From the NCBI GenBank assembly GCA_964555585.1, contig CAZKSN010000001.1, forward strand, positions 136,415 through 200,414: DNA of 64,000 nucleotides, written 5' to 3'. The DNA is from CAZKSN01 sp964555585 (GTDB taxonomy: Bacteria; Bacillota_I; Bacilli_A; RF39; UBA660). Both the position numbers and the translations under genes were made by a program. This document shows, piece after piece, positions 52,400-61,057 of this stretch (positions within the stretch are counted from its first letter, which is position 1; each line of letters opens with the position of its first letter). The notes below the pieces were generated by a model. It worked only from the letters and a program-made list of their open reading frames with translations. It was not told the DNA's origin and did not search any database.

Positions 52400-54358
52400 C
52401 TATGGATTTATTCTTCTGGAACTTGATATTTCTGAAATTCTTCTATTATTATTATCTTTTACATCTTTATAACCACGGCCACTTCTTGGATCCAATCTGT
52501 AATTTTCTCTTTCACTCTTTGAATAAGATTTTTTAATTTTTTCATAATCTCCTTCTGTTTTCTGATAAGCTTCTTCTGTTGATTTATCAAATACTGTAGT
52601 ACTTCCACTTCTTCTTGAAAGAACATCTGCATTAAACTTAGCTGTAACAGCATTATCATAATTTTCTTTAGCAGTGTTTTCAGCTTTAATTCTATCTTGT
52701 ATGGCATTGCTAATATCTGTTTCTGTCGGTCCTGTTAAACTACCAGGTACATAAGAATCTTGTAATTGTTTTTCTTTTAATCTTGCTGCAATTACGTCTG
52801 TATTCTTATCTACATAATTTTGTTCTGACCCATTAGCTCTTGCATATTGATTTTTATATGAATCCATGAATGAATCCAAATTTTTATTATAATTGTTATG
52901 AGCATCAATTGTTTCTTTCATTCTAGCAGTTTTTCCAGGAGTTGCGTAATTTATTAAACCTCCTGCTTCTGCTATTTTCTTAGATCTAGCACCTATTGCT
53001 TGGCTATTTGCTATCTGTCCTCTAATTAAGTCTCCAAAATTATTAGCAGTTCGTCCTTTATTAGCACCTTGATATGCTCCACCAAGTGCTTGAAATGCTC
53101 CAGCACCAAAACCTAATCCAGATTTGCTTGCTGTTGCTATTCCTGCTCCAAGCCCAACTCCGGCTCCAACTATTCCACCTAGTACTTTTCCAAATTGACC
53201 TTTTTGAGATGAATCAAAACTAAACCCAAAAATTTCTTCTAATATTTTTGGTAAAACTTTTATAAAGTTTAAAGATGCAAATATAAATACTACTTTTAAT
53301 AAACTTCTAACAAAAAATCCAACACTTGATGGGAATAAATCCGTACTTGAAAGAATTTTAACGCCAACATTTATAAAATATATTGTTAAATATATTGTTA
53401 ATAATTTCAAAAATAATTCTAAATATGTTTTAATATAATATTTCCAAAAATTATTAAAAATTGTTTTTCCTTTTCCTGGATCAATATAACTTACAATTGC
53501 TATTGGTGAAACTATTTGTAAAATAAACAATTTTATTGACCTTATAAATATATCAATTGTTAATTTAAAAAATATAAATATTAAATATATTGCAGCTACT
53601 AAACTTGCAATTGGAATATATTTTAATCCTGTCCCTGGTGAAGTGTCTAAATTTATTAAATCTAAAAATGAACTTTTTGGATCATGAGCTATTAAACAAA
53701 ATAATCTTTTATTTCCATTTTCAAAATTACAATCATATCCAGAATCAGTATTTTCACCTATTTCAAACCAATCTGTAATACACGTTTGACTTGGATCGTC
53801 TTCACATGGCCCTTCCACATATAAAAACGAATTAAATACTTTACTAGTAATCCATCTTCCATAATTATCTCTTGTATAATCTTCACTTGAAAAAATATTA
53901 TTTATTAAATTTACTTTTTTATTTTCAAAACCAAATTGCCCAAGAACTGAATATTCTTCATTTCCATTAGAAAAAATCATTAATTGAAGATCATTTATTA
54001 ATCCAAATAGAAAATTTGAATATACTAAAGCAAGCATTGCAATTACTACAAAAACATTAATAATAATTTTTGAACCACCAGTTTCATTATTTTTAAATTT
54101 TTCTGGGTCTAACAAAAATTGTAGAAATATAATAGCTAATCTAAATAAAATAAATATGGCAACTAATCCCATTACATTTTTGACTACAGTTTCAAATGCA
54201 ATTCCCACTTTGGTAAGATTAACTAAAGTAGATAATTCAAATAAACCATAAACTGCTTCAGCTAAAACATAAAAAACAGAATCTAAAAAAATAAATATTT
54301 TTTGTAATAAAGGGAATATCCATAAAACGGAAATAATATTACTAAAAATAAAGCTCAT
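52400..54358 (-). CDS. VirB6/TrbL-like polytopic T4SS protein
   Basis: About 652 residues. Seven or eight membrane helices in the first two thirds, with one exterior loop holding five Cys (about 165-230: PCEDDPSQTC and around RLFCLIAH). A Gly/Ala-rich segment (VGAGVGLGAGIATASKSG) and a long soluble tail (about 430-654) of coiled-coil, charged type follow. This matches VirB6/TrsL-like inner-membrane channel proteins. The start at ATG 54358 lies nine bases after AAAGG. Its place before PrgI fits conjugation operons. Confidence 0.85.
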   Translation of the reverse strand: MSFIFSNIISVLWIFPLLQKIFIFLDSVFYVLAEAVYGLFELSTLVNLTKVGIAFETVVKNVMGLVAIFILFRLAIIFLQFLLDPEKFKNNETGGSKIIINVFVVIAMLALVYSNFLFGLINDLQLMIFSNGNEEYSVLGQFGFENKKVNLINNIFSSEDYTRDNYGRWITSKVFNSFLYVEGPCEDDPSQTCITDWFEIGENTDSGYDCNFENGNKRLFCLIAHDPKSSFLDLINLDTSPGTGLKYIPIASLVAAIYLIFIFFKLTIDIFIRSIKLFILQIVSPIAIVSYIDPGKGKTIFNNFWKYYIKTYLELFLKLLTIYLTIYFINVGVKILSSTDLFPSSVGFFVRSLLKVVFIFASLNFIKVLPKILEEIFGFSFDSSQKGQFGKVLGGIVGAGVGLGAGIATASKSGLGFGAGAFQALGGAYQGANKGRTANNFGDLIRGQIANSQAIGARSKKIAEAGGLINYATPGKTARMKETIDAHNNYNKNLDSFMDSYKNQYARANGSEQNYVDKNTDVIAARLKEKQLQDSYVPGSLTGPTETDISNAIQDRIKAENTAKENYDNAVTAKFNADVLSRRSGSTTVFDKSTEEAYQKTEGDYEKIKKSYSKSERENYRLDPRSGRGYKDVKDNNNRRISEISSSRRINP

Positions 54359-54376
54359 TTTCATTTTCCTTTCTAA

Positions 54377-55975
54377 TTACATTTGAATACAACTTGTATC
54401 TAATCCTGTAATAATTCCTATTAATCTAATTAAATATGGTAATAAAAATATTACAGCAATAATTATAGCTCTAGTAATTAATTTTGAACTTGCTTTTTTC
54501 AAAGCTTCTTCTCCTATCGCAGTTGATTTCATAAAATCAATCATTGATAATACTAAAAATAATATTGGAGTTGATATTTTAAAAACTAATAAATAAATCA
54601 AATTTATAAATTTTATAAAATTATCTCCTACAATTTCAGAACATTTTTTAGGTACAAAAATAATATCATCTTCATCAAATTTTAAAGCATCTGAAATATA
54701 AGAAGCTGCCGCTTCAGTTTCTGCTTGAATTTGAGCTTGTAAAGCATCATACTCTTCTTGGTCAATTTGTTCATCATATAAAAGTTCAGCATTTTGTTCA
54801 TATAAAGGAATCATACATTTATATAACATTTGTTGCAACAAATAATTTGTACATTTATCAGTATCGACTCCGTAAAAAGGAATTATATATTGTCGACCAT
54901 TTTTTGTATAATATTGATCACCATATGTTGTAATTGCAGTTTCATCTGTACAAGCAGCCTTTTCTCCTTCATTATACATTAAGTAATCTCTAATTTTATC
55001 TTCTGCATAATCTTCAATTGGAAGTGGAACTTCATAAGGAGCTTGTATTATTTCAAATGGATAAGGAGTGTATTCAAAAAATTTAGAATAATCTGCTGGC
55101 AATTTCATTTTACTTCTTAAATCTGCTATTGCTAAAAATGTTCCTGAATTAATAGCATAATTACCACTACTAGAATTTTGAACTAATGTTGGTAATGTAC
55201 TATACCAATTACTACAAGTCCAATCTGCAAAATATTTTACATGATTTTTATCAAAATAATTTTTTACATCTTCCTCTTGAATTGTATTATTATCATTAGC
55301 TTGATACATAATATTATAATCTAAATGTGATTCTCCATAAAAATAATTTTTTCCAAAAGCACCAGCAGAACCAAATAATGAATCTGAAAAAGTACAATAA
55401 TGTGATGACTCATCATTACTATAACAAACTCTTGGTATACCTCTATATTGATATTCTCCAATAAAATCACTTGCGGTAGCAAAACCATAATTTGGACAAT
55501 CCCAATCTTCATTTAATTTATCCAATATTCGTTTAGCAGGACCGTGAGATGAATCTCTATAATAATCGGGATTATCTGTGTAATAAGCTGGTATCATATG
55601 ATAAAGATCAGTTTTGCTACTATTAATAATTCCGATATAACTTGTACCTGCTAAATCAAAAGCAGGATATGTATAAGCTACTTGCATTCTTTTATCTTTT
55701 AAATTGTAATATGTATAAACATAATGTGATGTTGTATCTTGTCCAGCATATACTGTATAACTTCTATGAACACAAACTAAAATGCATTCATTATTTTTAA
55801 TACAAGGAACATCTGTTTGATTACTAATTCCATAACTTTCAATTTCATAATAATCTTCAGTCCAAGTTGTTCCATCAGTTGCTTCAAAAGATTCAGACCA
55901 AGCATTTAATCCATTTATATTCAAACTAAATATAAATATAAATAATAAAATGAAAATAAATTTATTAAATTTCAT
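54377..55975 (-). CDS. secreted ectodomain fused to a VirB2-like membrane domain
   Basis: 532 residues. Signal peptide (1-25), a Tyr- and Cys-rich exterior part (about 26-450, with at least nine Cys), then a two-helix domain from about 455. That domain reads FKISTPILFLVLSMIDFMKS, then KLITRAIIIAVIFLLPYLIR. It aligns with the whole of the small VirB2-like protein at 56058-56402 (GIKIAVPIILIVIGMVDMAK, KLVKKAVAAVIVFLIG). The product thus seems to be a pilin-type module carrying a large surface domain, perhaps a tip or adhesin. I do not recognise the ectodomain. SD AAAGGAG. Confidence 0.78.
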   Translation of the reverse strand: MKFNKFIFILLFIFIFSLNINGLNAWSESFEATDGTTWTEDYYEIESYGISNQTDVPCIKNNECILVCVHRSYTVYAGQDTTSHYVYTYYNLKDKRMQVAYTYPAFDLAGTSYIGIINSSKTDLYHMIPAYYTDNPDYYRDSSHGPAKRILDKLNEDWDCPNYGFATASDFIGEYQYRGIPRVCYSNDESSHYCTFSDSLFGSAGAFGKNYFYGESHLDYNIMYQANDNNTIQEEDVKNYFDKNHVKYFADWTCSNWYSTLPTLVQNSSSGNYAINSGTFLAIADLRSKMKLPADYSKFFEYTPYPFEIIQAPYEVPLPIEDYAEDKIRDYLMYNEGEKAACTDETAITTYGDQYYTKNGRQYIIPFYGVDTDKCTNYLLQQMLYKCMIPLYEQNAELLYDEQIDQEEYDALQAQIQAETEAAASYISDALKFDEDDIIFVPKKCSEIVGDNFIKFINLIYLLVFKISTPILFLVLSMIDFMKSTAIGEEALKKASSKLITRAIIIAVIFLLPYLIRLIGIITGLDTSCIQM

Positions 55976-56014
55976 GTAAAAACTCCTTTATATTTATCTA
56001 TTTAAAATTATAAC

Positions 56015-56052
56015 ATAAAAAAAATACTTATAAAAGTATTTTTTTTAATATT
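56015..56052 (-). terminator. terminator after the VirB2-like pilin gene
   Basis: AAAAAATACTT / AAGTATTTTTT stem with T run on the minus strand, between the VirB2-like gene and the ectodomain gene. With the promoter at 56435-56463 it makes a nearly self-contained unit. Confidence 0.7.
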
Positions 56053-56057
56053 TATTA

Positions 56058-56402
56058 TTATTCTGATGGAGTAGAAGTTAAATTCATTGGACATTGCCAT
56101 GGATAAGATAAGCAAGTATCACATCCTGCTTCTCTCCATTCATCTGCTCCTACTAAAGTCATTAATAAACCTACTAATGTACCTATTAAAAATACAATAA
56201 CAGCTGCTACAGCCTTTTTAACTAATTTTGTTTGAGCTTCTTTAATTGCTTTTTCATCTTTTTCAGTAACTGCTTTAGCCATATCAACCATTCCAATAAC
56301 TATTAATATAATTGGAACTGCAATTTTAATTCCTAAAATAACCCATCCTACTAAACCTAAAATAGGTTTTAATTGATTACATAATTCCGCTGGATCACTC
56401 AT
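56058..56402 (-). CDS. VirB2/TrbC-like small membrane protein (putative T4SS pilin)
   Basis: 114 residues, two long membrane helices (about 12-43 and 67-92) joined by a charged loop (KAVTEKDEKAIKEAQTKL), then a Cys-containing tail (EAGCDTCLSYPWQC). The two-helix hairpin with a basic loop is the VirB2/TrbC pilin pattern. No cleavable signal is evident. It has its own strong promoter and terminator, as expected for an abundant subunit. A matching domain ends the next protein (54377-55975). Confidence 0.78.
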   Translation of the reverse strand: MSDPAELCNQLKPILGLVGWVILGIKIAVPIILIVIGMVDMAKAVTEKDEKAIKEAQTKLVKKAVAAVIVFLIGTLVGLLMTLVGADEWREAGCDTCLSYPWQCPMNLTSTPSE

Positions 56403-56434
56403 ATTATTTTTTCTCTCCTTCTCTTTATATTATA

Positions 56435-56463
56435 ATTTTATATTATATAAAATATTTTGTCAA
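56435..56463 (-). promoter_or_regulatory. promoter of the VirB2-like pilin gene
   Basis: Minus strand TTGACA (56458-56463), 17-base spacer, TAAAAT (56435-56440), followed by AGAAGGAGAG before the ATG at 56402. Confidence 0.65.
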
Positions 56464-56475
56464 TAAGTATTCTCT

Positions 56476-57432
56476 TTAATTTAAGCCTAATTTGTTAATT
56501 AAAGCAATAATAGATTCAATATTTTCATGTCTGTCATTTAATGGTGGAATGTTCATAAAAATCTTTACTTTACTTTCATATTCAAATATTTCAATATCCT
56601 TTTGATCTAACATACTATTGATTAAAACAATTTTTTTATTTTTTAAATTTTCAAATATTTTATTATTTCTTTTCATTAATTTATTTAATTTTAATGTTGA
56701 TGGTTCCACCAGATATAATACATCTGAACATATGCCTTCATCTTCATAATTATTTAAATCAATTAATGCTATTTCATAATCTCTATGTTTCATTACTTCT
56801 TTTGGCAAATCTTCTGAATTCGTAGTAATCAAAGTCGGATCATTATAATAAATGAAATCATTTTTATTTACCTCAATTGCCACTACTTTTCTTGAATTTG
56901 ACAATTCCTTTTTCAATAAATAAGTCAGTGTAGTTGCTCCGGAATGCTGTGTCAAGGATTTAATGCCTATAATATTTAATCTTGGACTTTCAACATATAT
57001 TGTCTCATCAACCTTATTTATTATCTGAGGTTCATCCTGTTTCTGTGCTGCCTGTAAATTCTGAATATGAACCACATCCCTGTATGAGTTTGGATGAGAC
57101 ATTAAATAACTTATTCCTGTAATATTTCTGGTAAAATTATAGATTCCCATTGAAATCAATTTTGATAGATAATCTCTTGATTCACTTTCAGGACTATTGT
57201 CCAGCACCAGAATAATTTTACTCATATCAAAAGCCAGTGATAGCTTCTGTATATTATTAATATCTTGATAATTATCAATGGAAGTGATATCTAAAATCAT
57301 CCTGTTAAAGAAGAAATTCTGAAAAGTGTTAATTAACTCATCAACAGAAAAAACACCTTCCATAGATTTTATTACCTCTATGTCAAGTGACATCAGCATT
57401 TCTTTATATTTATTAGCTATTATAACGTTCAT
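56476..57432 (-). CDS. TadZ/CpaE-like ATPase with degenerate Walker A
   Basis: 318 residues: an N-terminal receiver-like half (about 1-125: MILDITSID, KIILVLDNSPES) and a C-terminal ParA/MinD-like half, with IIGIKSLTQHSGATTLTYLL in place of KGGxGKTT and YEIALIDLNNYED as the Walker B strand. The P-loop Lys is Ala (A166). This is the TadZ/CpaE layout; TadZ localises the Tad machine at the pole and often has atypical P-loops. It lies directly after the TadE-like pseudopilin gene. SD TAGGAGG. Confidence 0.8.
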   Translation of the reverse strand: MNVIIANKYKEMLMSLDIEVIKSMEGVFSVDELINTFQNFFFNRMILDITSIDNYQDINNIQKLSLAFDMSKIILVLDNSPESESRDYLSKLISMGIYNFTRNITGISYLMSHPNSYRDVVHIQNLQAAQKQDEPQIINKVDETIYVESPRLNIIGIKSLTQHSGATTLTYLLKKELSNSRKVVAIEVNKNDFIYYNDPTLITTNSEDLPKEVMKHRDYEIALIDLNNYEDEGICSDVLYLVEPSTLKLNKLMKRNNKIFENLKNKKIVLINSMLDQKDIEIFEYESKVKIFMNIPPLNDRHENIESIIALINKLGLN

Positions 57433-57441
57433 AATGACCTC

Positions 57442-57903
57442 CTAAGAATTTCTATCGTAGTAAATAACTTTTGTTTCACCACTTATAGGTATTTGAACTG
57501 ATATGTTTACCATATCCAAGTTAAACTTAATGAAAGTTTTAACTTTATAATAAGCACTTCCAGAATCAGTTGTTACAGCTTTTATACAGTAACCATTATC
57601 ATACTCTTGTTCATCAGCATCACAGTTGACATCTGAAGTATTATAATAACCTATTGCTTTCAAATACTTAAAGATTTCAGCCTGAACACTTTCATCTTTA
57701 TCTAATTCAGTTTTTGATAATGCATTTAAATCAGCATTTAAACTTTCTGTAAATCCTTCATTTTCTTCAATGATACTAATTATTTTATTTTTGATTTTAA
57801 AAGCTTTAGTGTAATTGATTGACACTGCTAGATATCCAGAAAAAAGTACAATAAAAATAACTACAAATCCCAGTAACCAAGTACCACCTATCGCTTCTCT
57901 CAT
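57442..57903 (-). CDS. TadE-like minor pilin/pseudopilin
   Basis: 153 residues: GTWLLGFVVIFIVLFSGYLAVSIN is a single N-terminal helix resembling TadE/TadF, followed by an exterior part with Asp/Glu/Tyr and a disulfide-capable pair (NCDADEQEYDNGYC). It ends in beta strands (MVNISVQIPISGE). The role would be priming or length control of the Flp pilus. It follows the Flp pilin gene by 16 bases. No classical GxxxxE prepilin site is clear. Confidence 0.72.
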   Translation of the reverse strand: MREAIGGTWLLGFVVIFIVLFSGYLAVSINYTKAFKIKNKIISIIEENEGFTESLNADLNALSKTELDKDESVQAEIFKYLKAIGYYNTSDVNCDADEQEYDNGYCIKAVTTDSGSAYYKVKTFIKFNLDMVNISVQIPISGETKVIYYDRNS

Positions 57904-57919
57904 TATTTACACCTTTTTA

Positions 57920-58168
57920 TTAATCTGCTGGCATTTCATGGCAGTTTGTTGTTCCATTTTCACAACAATCCCATCCTGCTGCTTTGGTTTCACCCAGCTG
58001 TTCCTGCTTTACTGCTTCATAATCTTCACCATAGGCAGCTTTACAAGTATTGCTTGCTATTGATTGTTGAATTGTCGGCCAAACAAAAGCATAAAATAAC
58101 GCAGCTATTGCAGCTATTGCAACCACAGTAATAACAGTCATATTTAATTCTCCAACTGCATCTTTCAT
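57920..58168 (-). CDS. flp: Flp-type major pilin
   Basis: 82 residues: short N terminus (KDAVGELNM), hydrophobic helix TVITVVAIAAIAALFYAF, then a small exterior head of about 45 residues with four Cys (NTCKAAYGE, GWDCCENG, NCHE). Small size, one helix near the N terminus and position between TadC and TadE-like genes mark the Flp pilin. The cysteines are unusual for Flp and could stabilise the head. A prepilin peptidase (TadV) is not in the window. It has its own SigA-type promoter and strong ribosome site (AGAGGAGGAA). Confidence 0.8.
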   Translation of the reverse strand: MKDAVGELNMTVITVVAIAAIAALFYAFVWPTIQQSIASNTCKAAYGEDYEAVKQEQLGETKAAGWDCCENGTTNCHEMPAD

Positions 58169-58196
58169 CTATATTCCTCCTCTATACTATACATTT

Positions 58197-58225
58197 ATTA
58201 TACTTATTATTTTTTAAATTATCAA
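58197..58225 (-). promoter_or_regulatory. promoter of the Flp pilin gene
   Basis: Minus strand TTGATA (58220-58225), 17-base spacer, TATAAT (58197-58202). Confidence 0.7.
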
Positions 58226-58236
58226 GAGATATAAGT

Positions 58237-59028
58237 TTAAAATGAAAATATCTGTAAAATTGAAAGTAAAAGTATCACCATTACACCCGCTCCTACTGAA
58301 GTAAGCATAAACATTGTTTTCTTTTCCATGGCTTCCAGTCTTTCCTTGTATTTTGTTTCTCTGCTTTTTGCCTGCAGCGTTGAAACAGTTCTTGAAAACA
58401 CAATCAGTTGATCCTGTTTTCTTTCCTGATTTCCTAAACCCAGTCTATATAGTAATCTCATCATTCTCATGGAATCTCTGACAGGATATTTTCTCGCAAA
58501 ATTCATGTATGGCTCTATTGTGGAATCACCTGCATCAATTGAAGCAATCAATTCTCTCAAGCCTCCTTTAAACATTCCTGGAGCATCCTCTATTGATTTT
58601 GTTATTGCTACCGGAACGGTATAGTGCTGAATCAATATTTCCAAGCTTTTTAAATAATACGGCAACAGTAAATCAATATCATGCAGATGTCTCTTATAAT
58701 AACCTTTTAATCCTGAATATCCTGATTTAAATACTACAAAAGCCACTATTACTGCTATTATTAAATTAATAAACGTAAAATTTGATATAAAGGCTAACAC
58801 TAATACAAATAAGATTATTATTGAATTCTGAATTCTCTTATAAAACAGTTTATTAGGATCAACTTCACCGCCATATTTTGAAGCCACTAAAAAGTCATAG
58901 TCATTTTCTTTTAATTTAAAGAATAACTTTGAATTATCCTTAATGAACAGATTGGAGTTTATTGCTCCGTTATAATTAAATGCAAACAGGATTAAAGCAG
59001 CGATTACTATAAATTCTATATAATTCAT
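58237..59028 (-). CDS. tadC: Tad pilus membrane protein TadC
   Basis: 263-residue GspF-type platform protein: N-terminal membrane helices (about 1-20 and 68-105), a T2SSF cytoplasmic domain (LPYYLKSLEILIQHYTVPVA, ALREL-like GLRELIASIDAGD) and a C-terminal helix (FMLTSVGAGVMVILLLSIL). TadB and TadC together form the inner-membrane platform moved by TadA. Its ATG overlaps the tadB stop by one base (TAATG). Confidence 0.88.
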   Translation of the reverse strand: MNYIEFIVIAALILFAFNYNGAINSNLFIKDNSKLFFKLKENDYDFLVASKYGGEVDPNKLFYKRIQNSIIILFVLVLAFISNFTFINLIIAVIVAFVVFKSGYSGLKGYYKRHLHDIDLLLPYYLKSLEILIQHYTVPVAITKSIEDAPGMFKGGLRELIASIDAGDSTIEPYMNFARKYPVRDSMRMMRLLYRLGLGNQERKQDQLIVFSRTVSTLQAKSRETKYKERLEAMEKKTMFMLTSVGAGVMVILLLSILQIFSF

Positions 59029-59927
59029 TATTCACCACCTACATTCTCATGATAATACTTCTCACCATTTATTATAAAGTAAGTATTTACTATGATGACA
59101 ATATGCAACATTATCTGAACATACCATAAATCAACTAAATTTAAATAACTTTCCACTCCAAGCAGTAATTGTATTAACATTATAAGCATATATAAAGCTA
59201 AACCAAAAGTAATAAACTGTTTATGAAATGATTCTCTGTTGATTCTGTCTCTATACACATTTTCAACCAGCATATCTATATCCTGAAGCATGTTTTCCAA
59301 AGCTTCTCCAGAATCTTTAGAACCTTCTTTAGTTATCTGTAAAAATAATTGATGCATATTCTTTACAACATAAAAATTATACTTGCTATCCATAAAATCA
59401 AGTGATTCCTCAATTGTACCGTTTGCATATGTCATTGCAATCATCTGCTTGACATCGGTAAGTATTGGATCTTCAAGTACACCTGACTCCACTACTCCTT
59501 CAAGAGCCTTTACAAATGACTGAGTTACATTAAATTCCATTATTACATTAGTTGTATATACCTGAATTTGTTCAAAAATAAATTCACTGTATATTTTCTT
59601 GCATCTTAAAAATGCCAAATATGGAATAAGCATTACAGCTACAAAAGCATAAACTATAGCCCATATCAGGCTGTAAAAGTACAGATATCCTATAACACTT
59701 GCAAAACCTGCAAACAATAATATCTGTATTGTATATTCTCTTGGTGTGTATTCCTGTCCTAACTCTTTTGTTTTTTCTCTAACTACTTTAAATGAATAAG
59801 GTGCATATTTTTCATAAGTGTTAGAAATAGTATTTATTATAAACTTGTATGCATTTTCACCTGTGTTTTTTCTATACATTACTGCAAATACTATTACAAA
59901 ACCTATTATAATAAATTCAATATACAT
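59028..59927 (-). CDS. tadB: Tad pilus membrane protein TadB
   Basis: 299-residue GspF-type protein with helices near 1-15, 80-115 and 235-285. The T2SSF core has FEQIQVYTTNVIMEFNVTQS, FVKALEGVVESG and FLQITKEGSKDSGEALENML. It pairs with TadC as the platform for the Flp pilus. It follows tadA by 22 bases. Confidence 0.87.
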   Translation of the reverse strand: MYIEFIIIGFVIVFAVMYRKNTGENAYKFIINTISNTYEKYAPYSFKVVREKTKELGQEYTPREYTIQILLFAGFASVIGYLYFYSLIWAIVYAFVAVMLIPYLAFLRCKKIYSEFIFEQIQVYTTNVIMEFNVTQSFVKALEGVVESGVLEDPILTDVKQMIAMTYANGTIEESLDFMDSKYNFYVVKNMHQLFLQITKEGSKDSGEALENMLQDIDMLVENVYRDRINRESFHKQFITFGLALYMLIMLIQLLLGVESYLNLVDLWYVQIMLHIVIIVNTYFIINGEKYYHENVGGE

Positions 59928-59949
59928 CTTAAATCATCCTTTCTAAATC

Positions 59950-61032
59950 TTAAAATTCTAAATTCTCTATTGGAACCTCTTTCATTGTCATACTTTCATC
60001 TATAAAAGTGTTTTTAGGTATTGAAACACCCTGAGCATTCAAGTATTCAATCAGATACTTTGTCGGATTATTGTAAGTTTCCTTTCCATCAGGAGTCTTT
60101 TTAAACAAAAAATTAGTCTTTGCATTATTATCATCATCCACATAAAATTCGCATACTTCAATAATTTCTCTTCTTTTAGCCTGTATCTGTTTTACATGCA
60201 CTCCAATCTGTACATATCTGTGAATACTTTTTAAGAACTGATCTATATCTATGTTTGATTCCAATAACGAGTACATTCTCATTGGAATGTTTGAAGCTTT
60301 GTCAGAGTGTATTGTAGACAATATATTATGTCCTGAAGAAATAGAGTTTCTGACTGCCATTACCGCTTCAGCACTACGTACCTCTGATAGTAAAATCCAT
60401 CTTGGATTTTGTCTCATACAGGTTACCAGTACCTCTGTATAACTCGCAATATTATTTGTTTTAATTGCAACTATATCTCTCTTAGGAAATATTTTATCTA
60501 AATGAAGTTCCAAGGTGTCTTCTATTGTAATTATTTTTTCATTTTCAAATGTATGACTTGCTAAATATTTAACAAGTTCAGTTTTACCACTGCCGGTTTC
60601 ACCACTAACAACTATGTTGCAGTGTCCTTCAACACATTTAAATAAAAAGTCATGAATCTGCAGTGAAACATATTTTTCATTTAACAGTTTTTCTTTATTT
60701 AATCTTAACTTAGCCGGAGTCTTACGAATTGTACATGCTATTCCGTTTGTTGCTATTGATTCATGAATAAAGTTCAAACGTAATTCAGAACTTTCTGCAT
60801 CCAGTGTCGGATGAGCCATATTAAACGTACTTCCAACAACGTTAGAACATTGGAAAGCAATTTTTTCCATAAGTGCATTATTTACTTCCGGCATTTCAAC
60901 TGCATATACACCTTTTGTTAAACTTTTCACCCATAATCTTCCACTATTTGAATATGAAATATCTGTAATATCTTCATCACTTAATAATACAGACAATGGT
61001 CCAAAGTCTATTTGAGAAAAATTAACGTTCAT
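59950..61032 (-). CDS. tadA: Tad pilus ATPase TadA/CpaF
   Basis: Secretion ATPase of 360 residues that powers Flp pilus assembly. Walker A GETGSGKT (144-151), Asp box TIEDTLELHL, Walker B WILLSEVRSAEA and a His box SSGHNILSTIHSD. The TMRQNP-like VTCMRQNPRW is also typical. It belongs to the CpaF branch rather than VirB11, as shown by the TadB/C neighbours, though VirB11-like use by the adjacent T4SS cannot be excluded. SD AGGGAG. Confidence 0.92.
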   Translation of the reverse strand: MNVNFSQIDFGPLSVLLSDEDITDISYSNSGRLWVKSLTKGVYAVEMPEVNNALMEKIAFQCSNVVGSTFNMAHPTLDAESSELRLNFIHESIATNGIACTIRKTPAKLRLNKEKLLNEKYVSLQIHDFLFKCVEGHCNIVVSGETGSGKTELVKYLASHTFENEKIITIEDTLELHLDKIFPKRDIVAIKTNNIASYTEVLVTCMRQNPRWILLSEVRSAEAVMAVRNSISSGHNILSTIHSDKASNIPMRMYSLLESNIDIDQFLKSIHRYVQIGVHVKQIQAKRREIIEVCEFYVDDDNNAKTNFLFKKTPDGKETYNNPTKYLIEYLNAQGVSIPKNTFIDESMTMKEVPIENLEF

Positions 61033-61057
61033 AATGGACTCCCTTTTTATTTATTTT

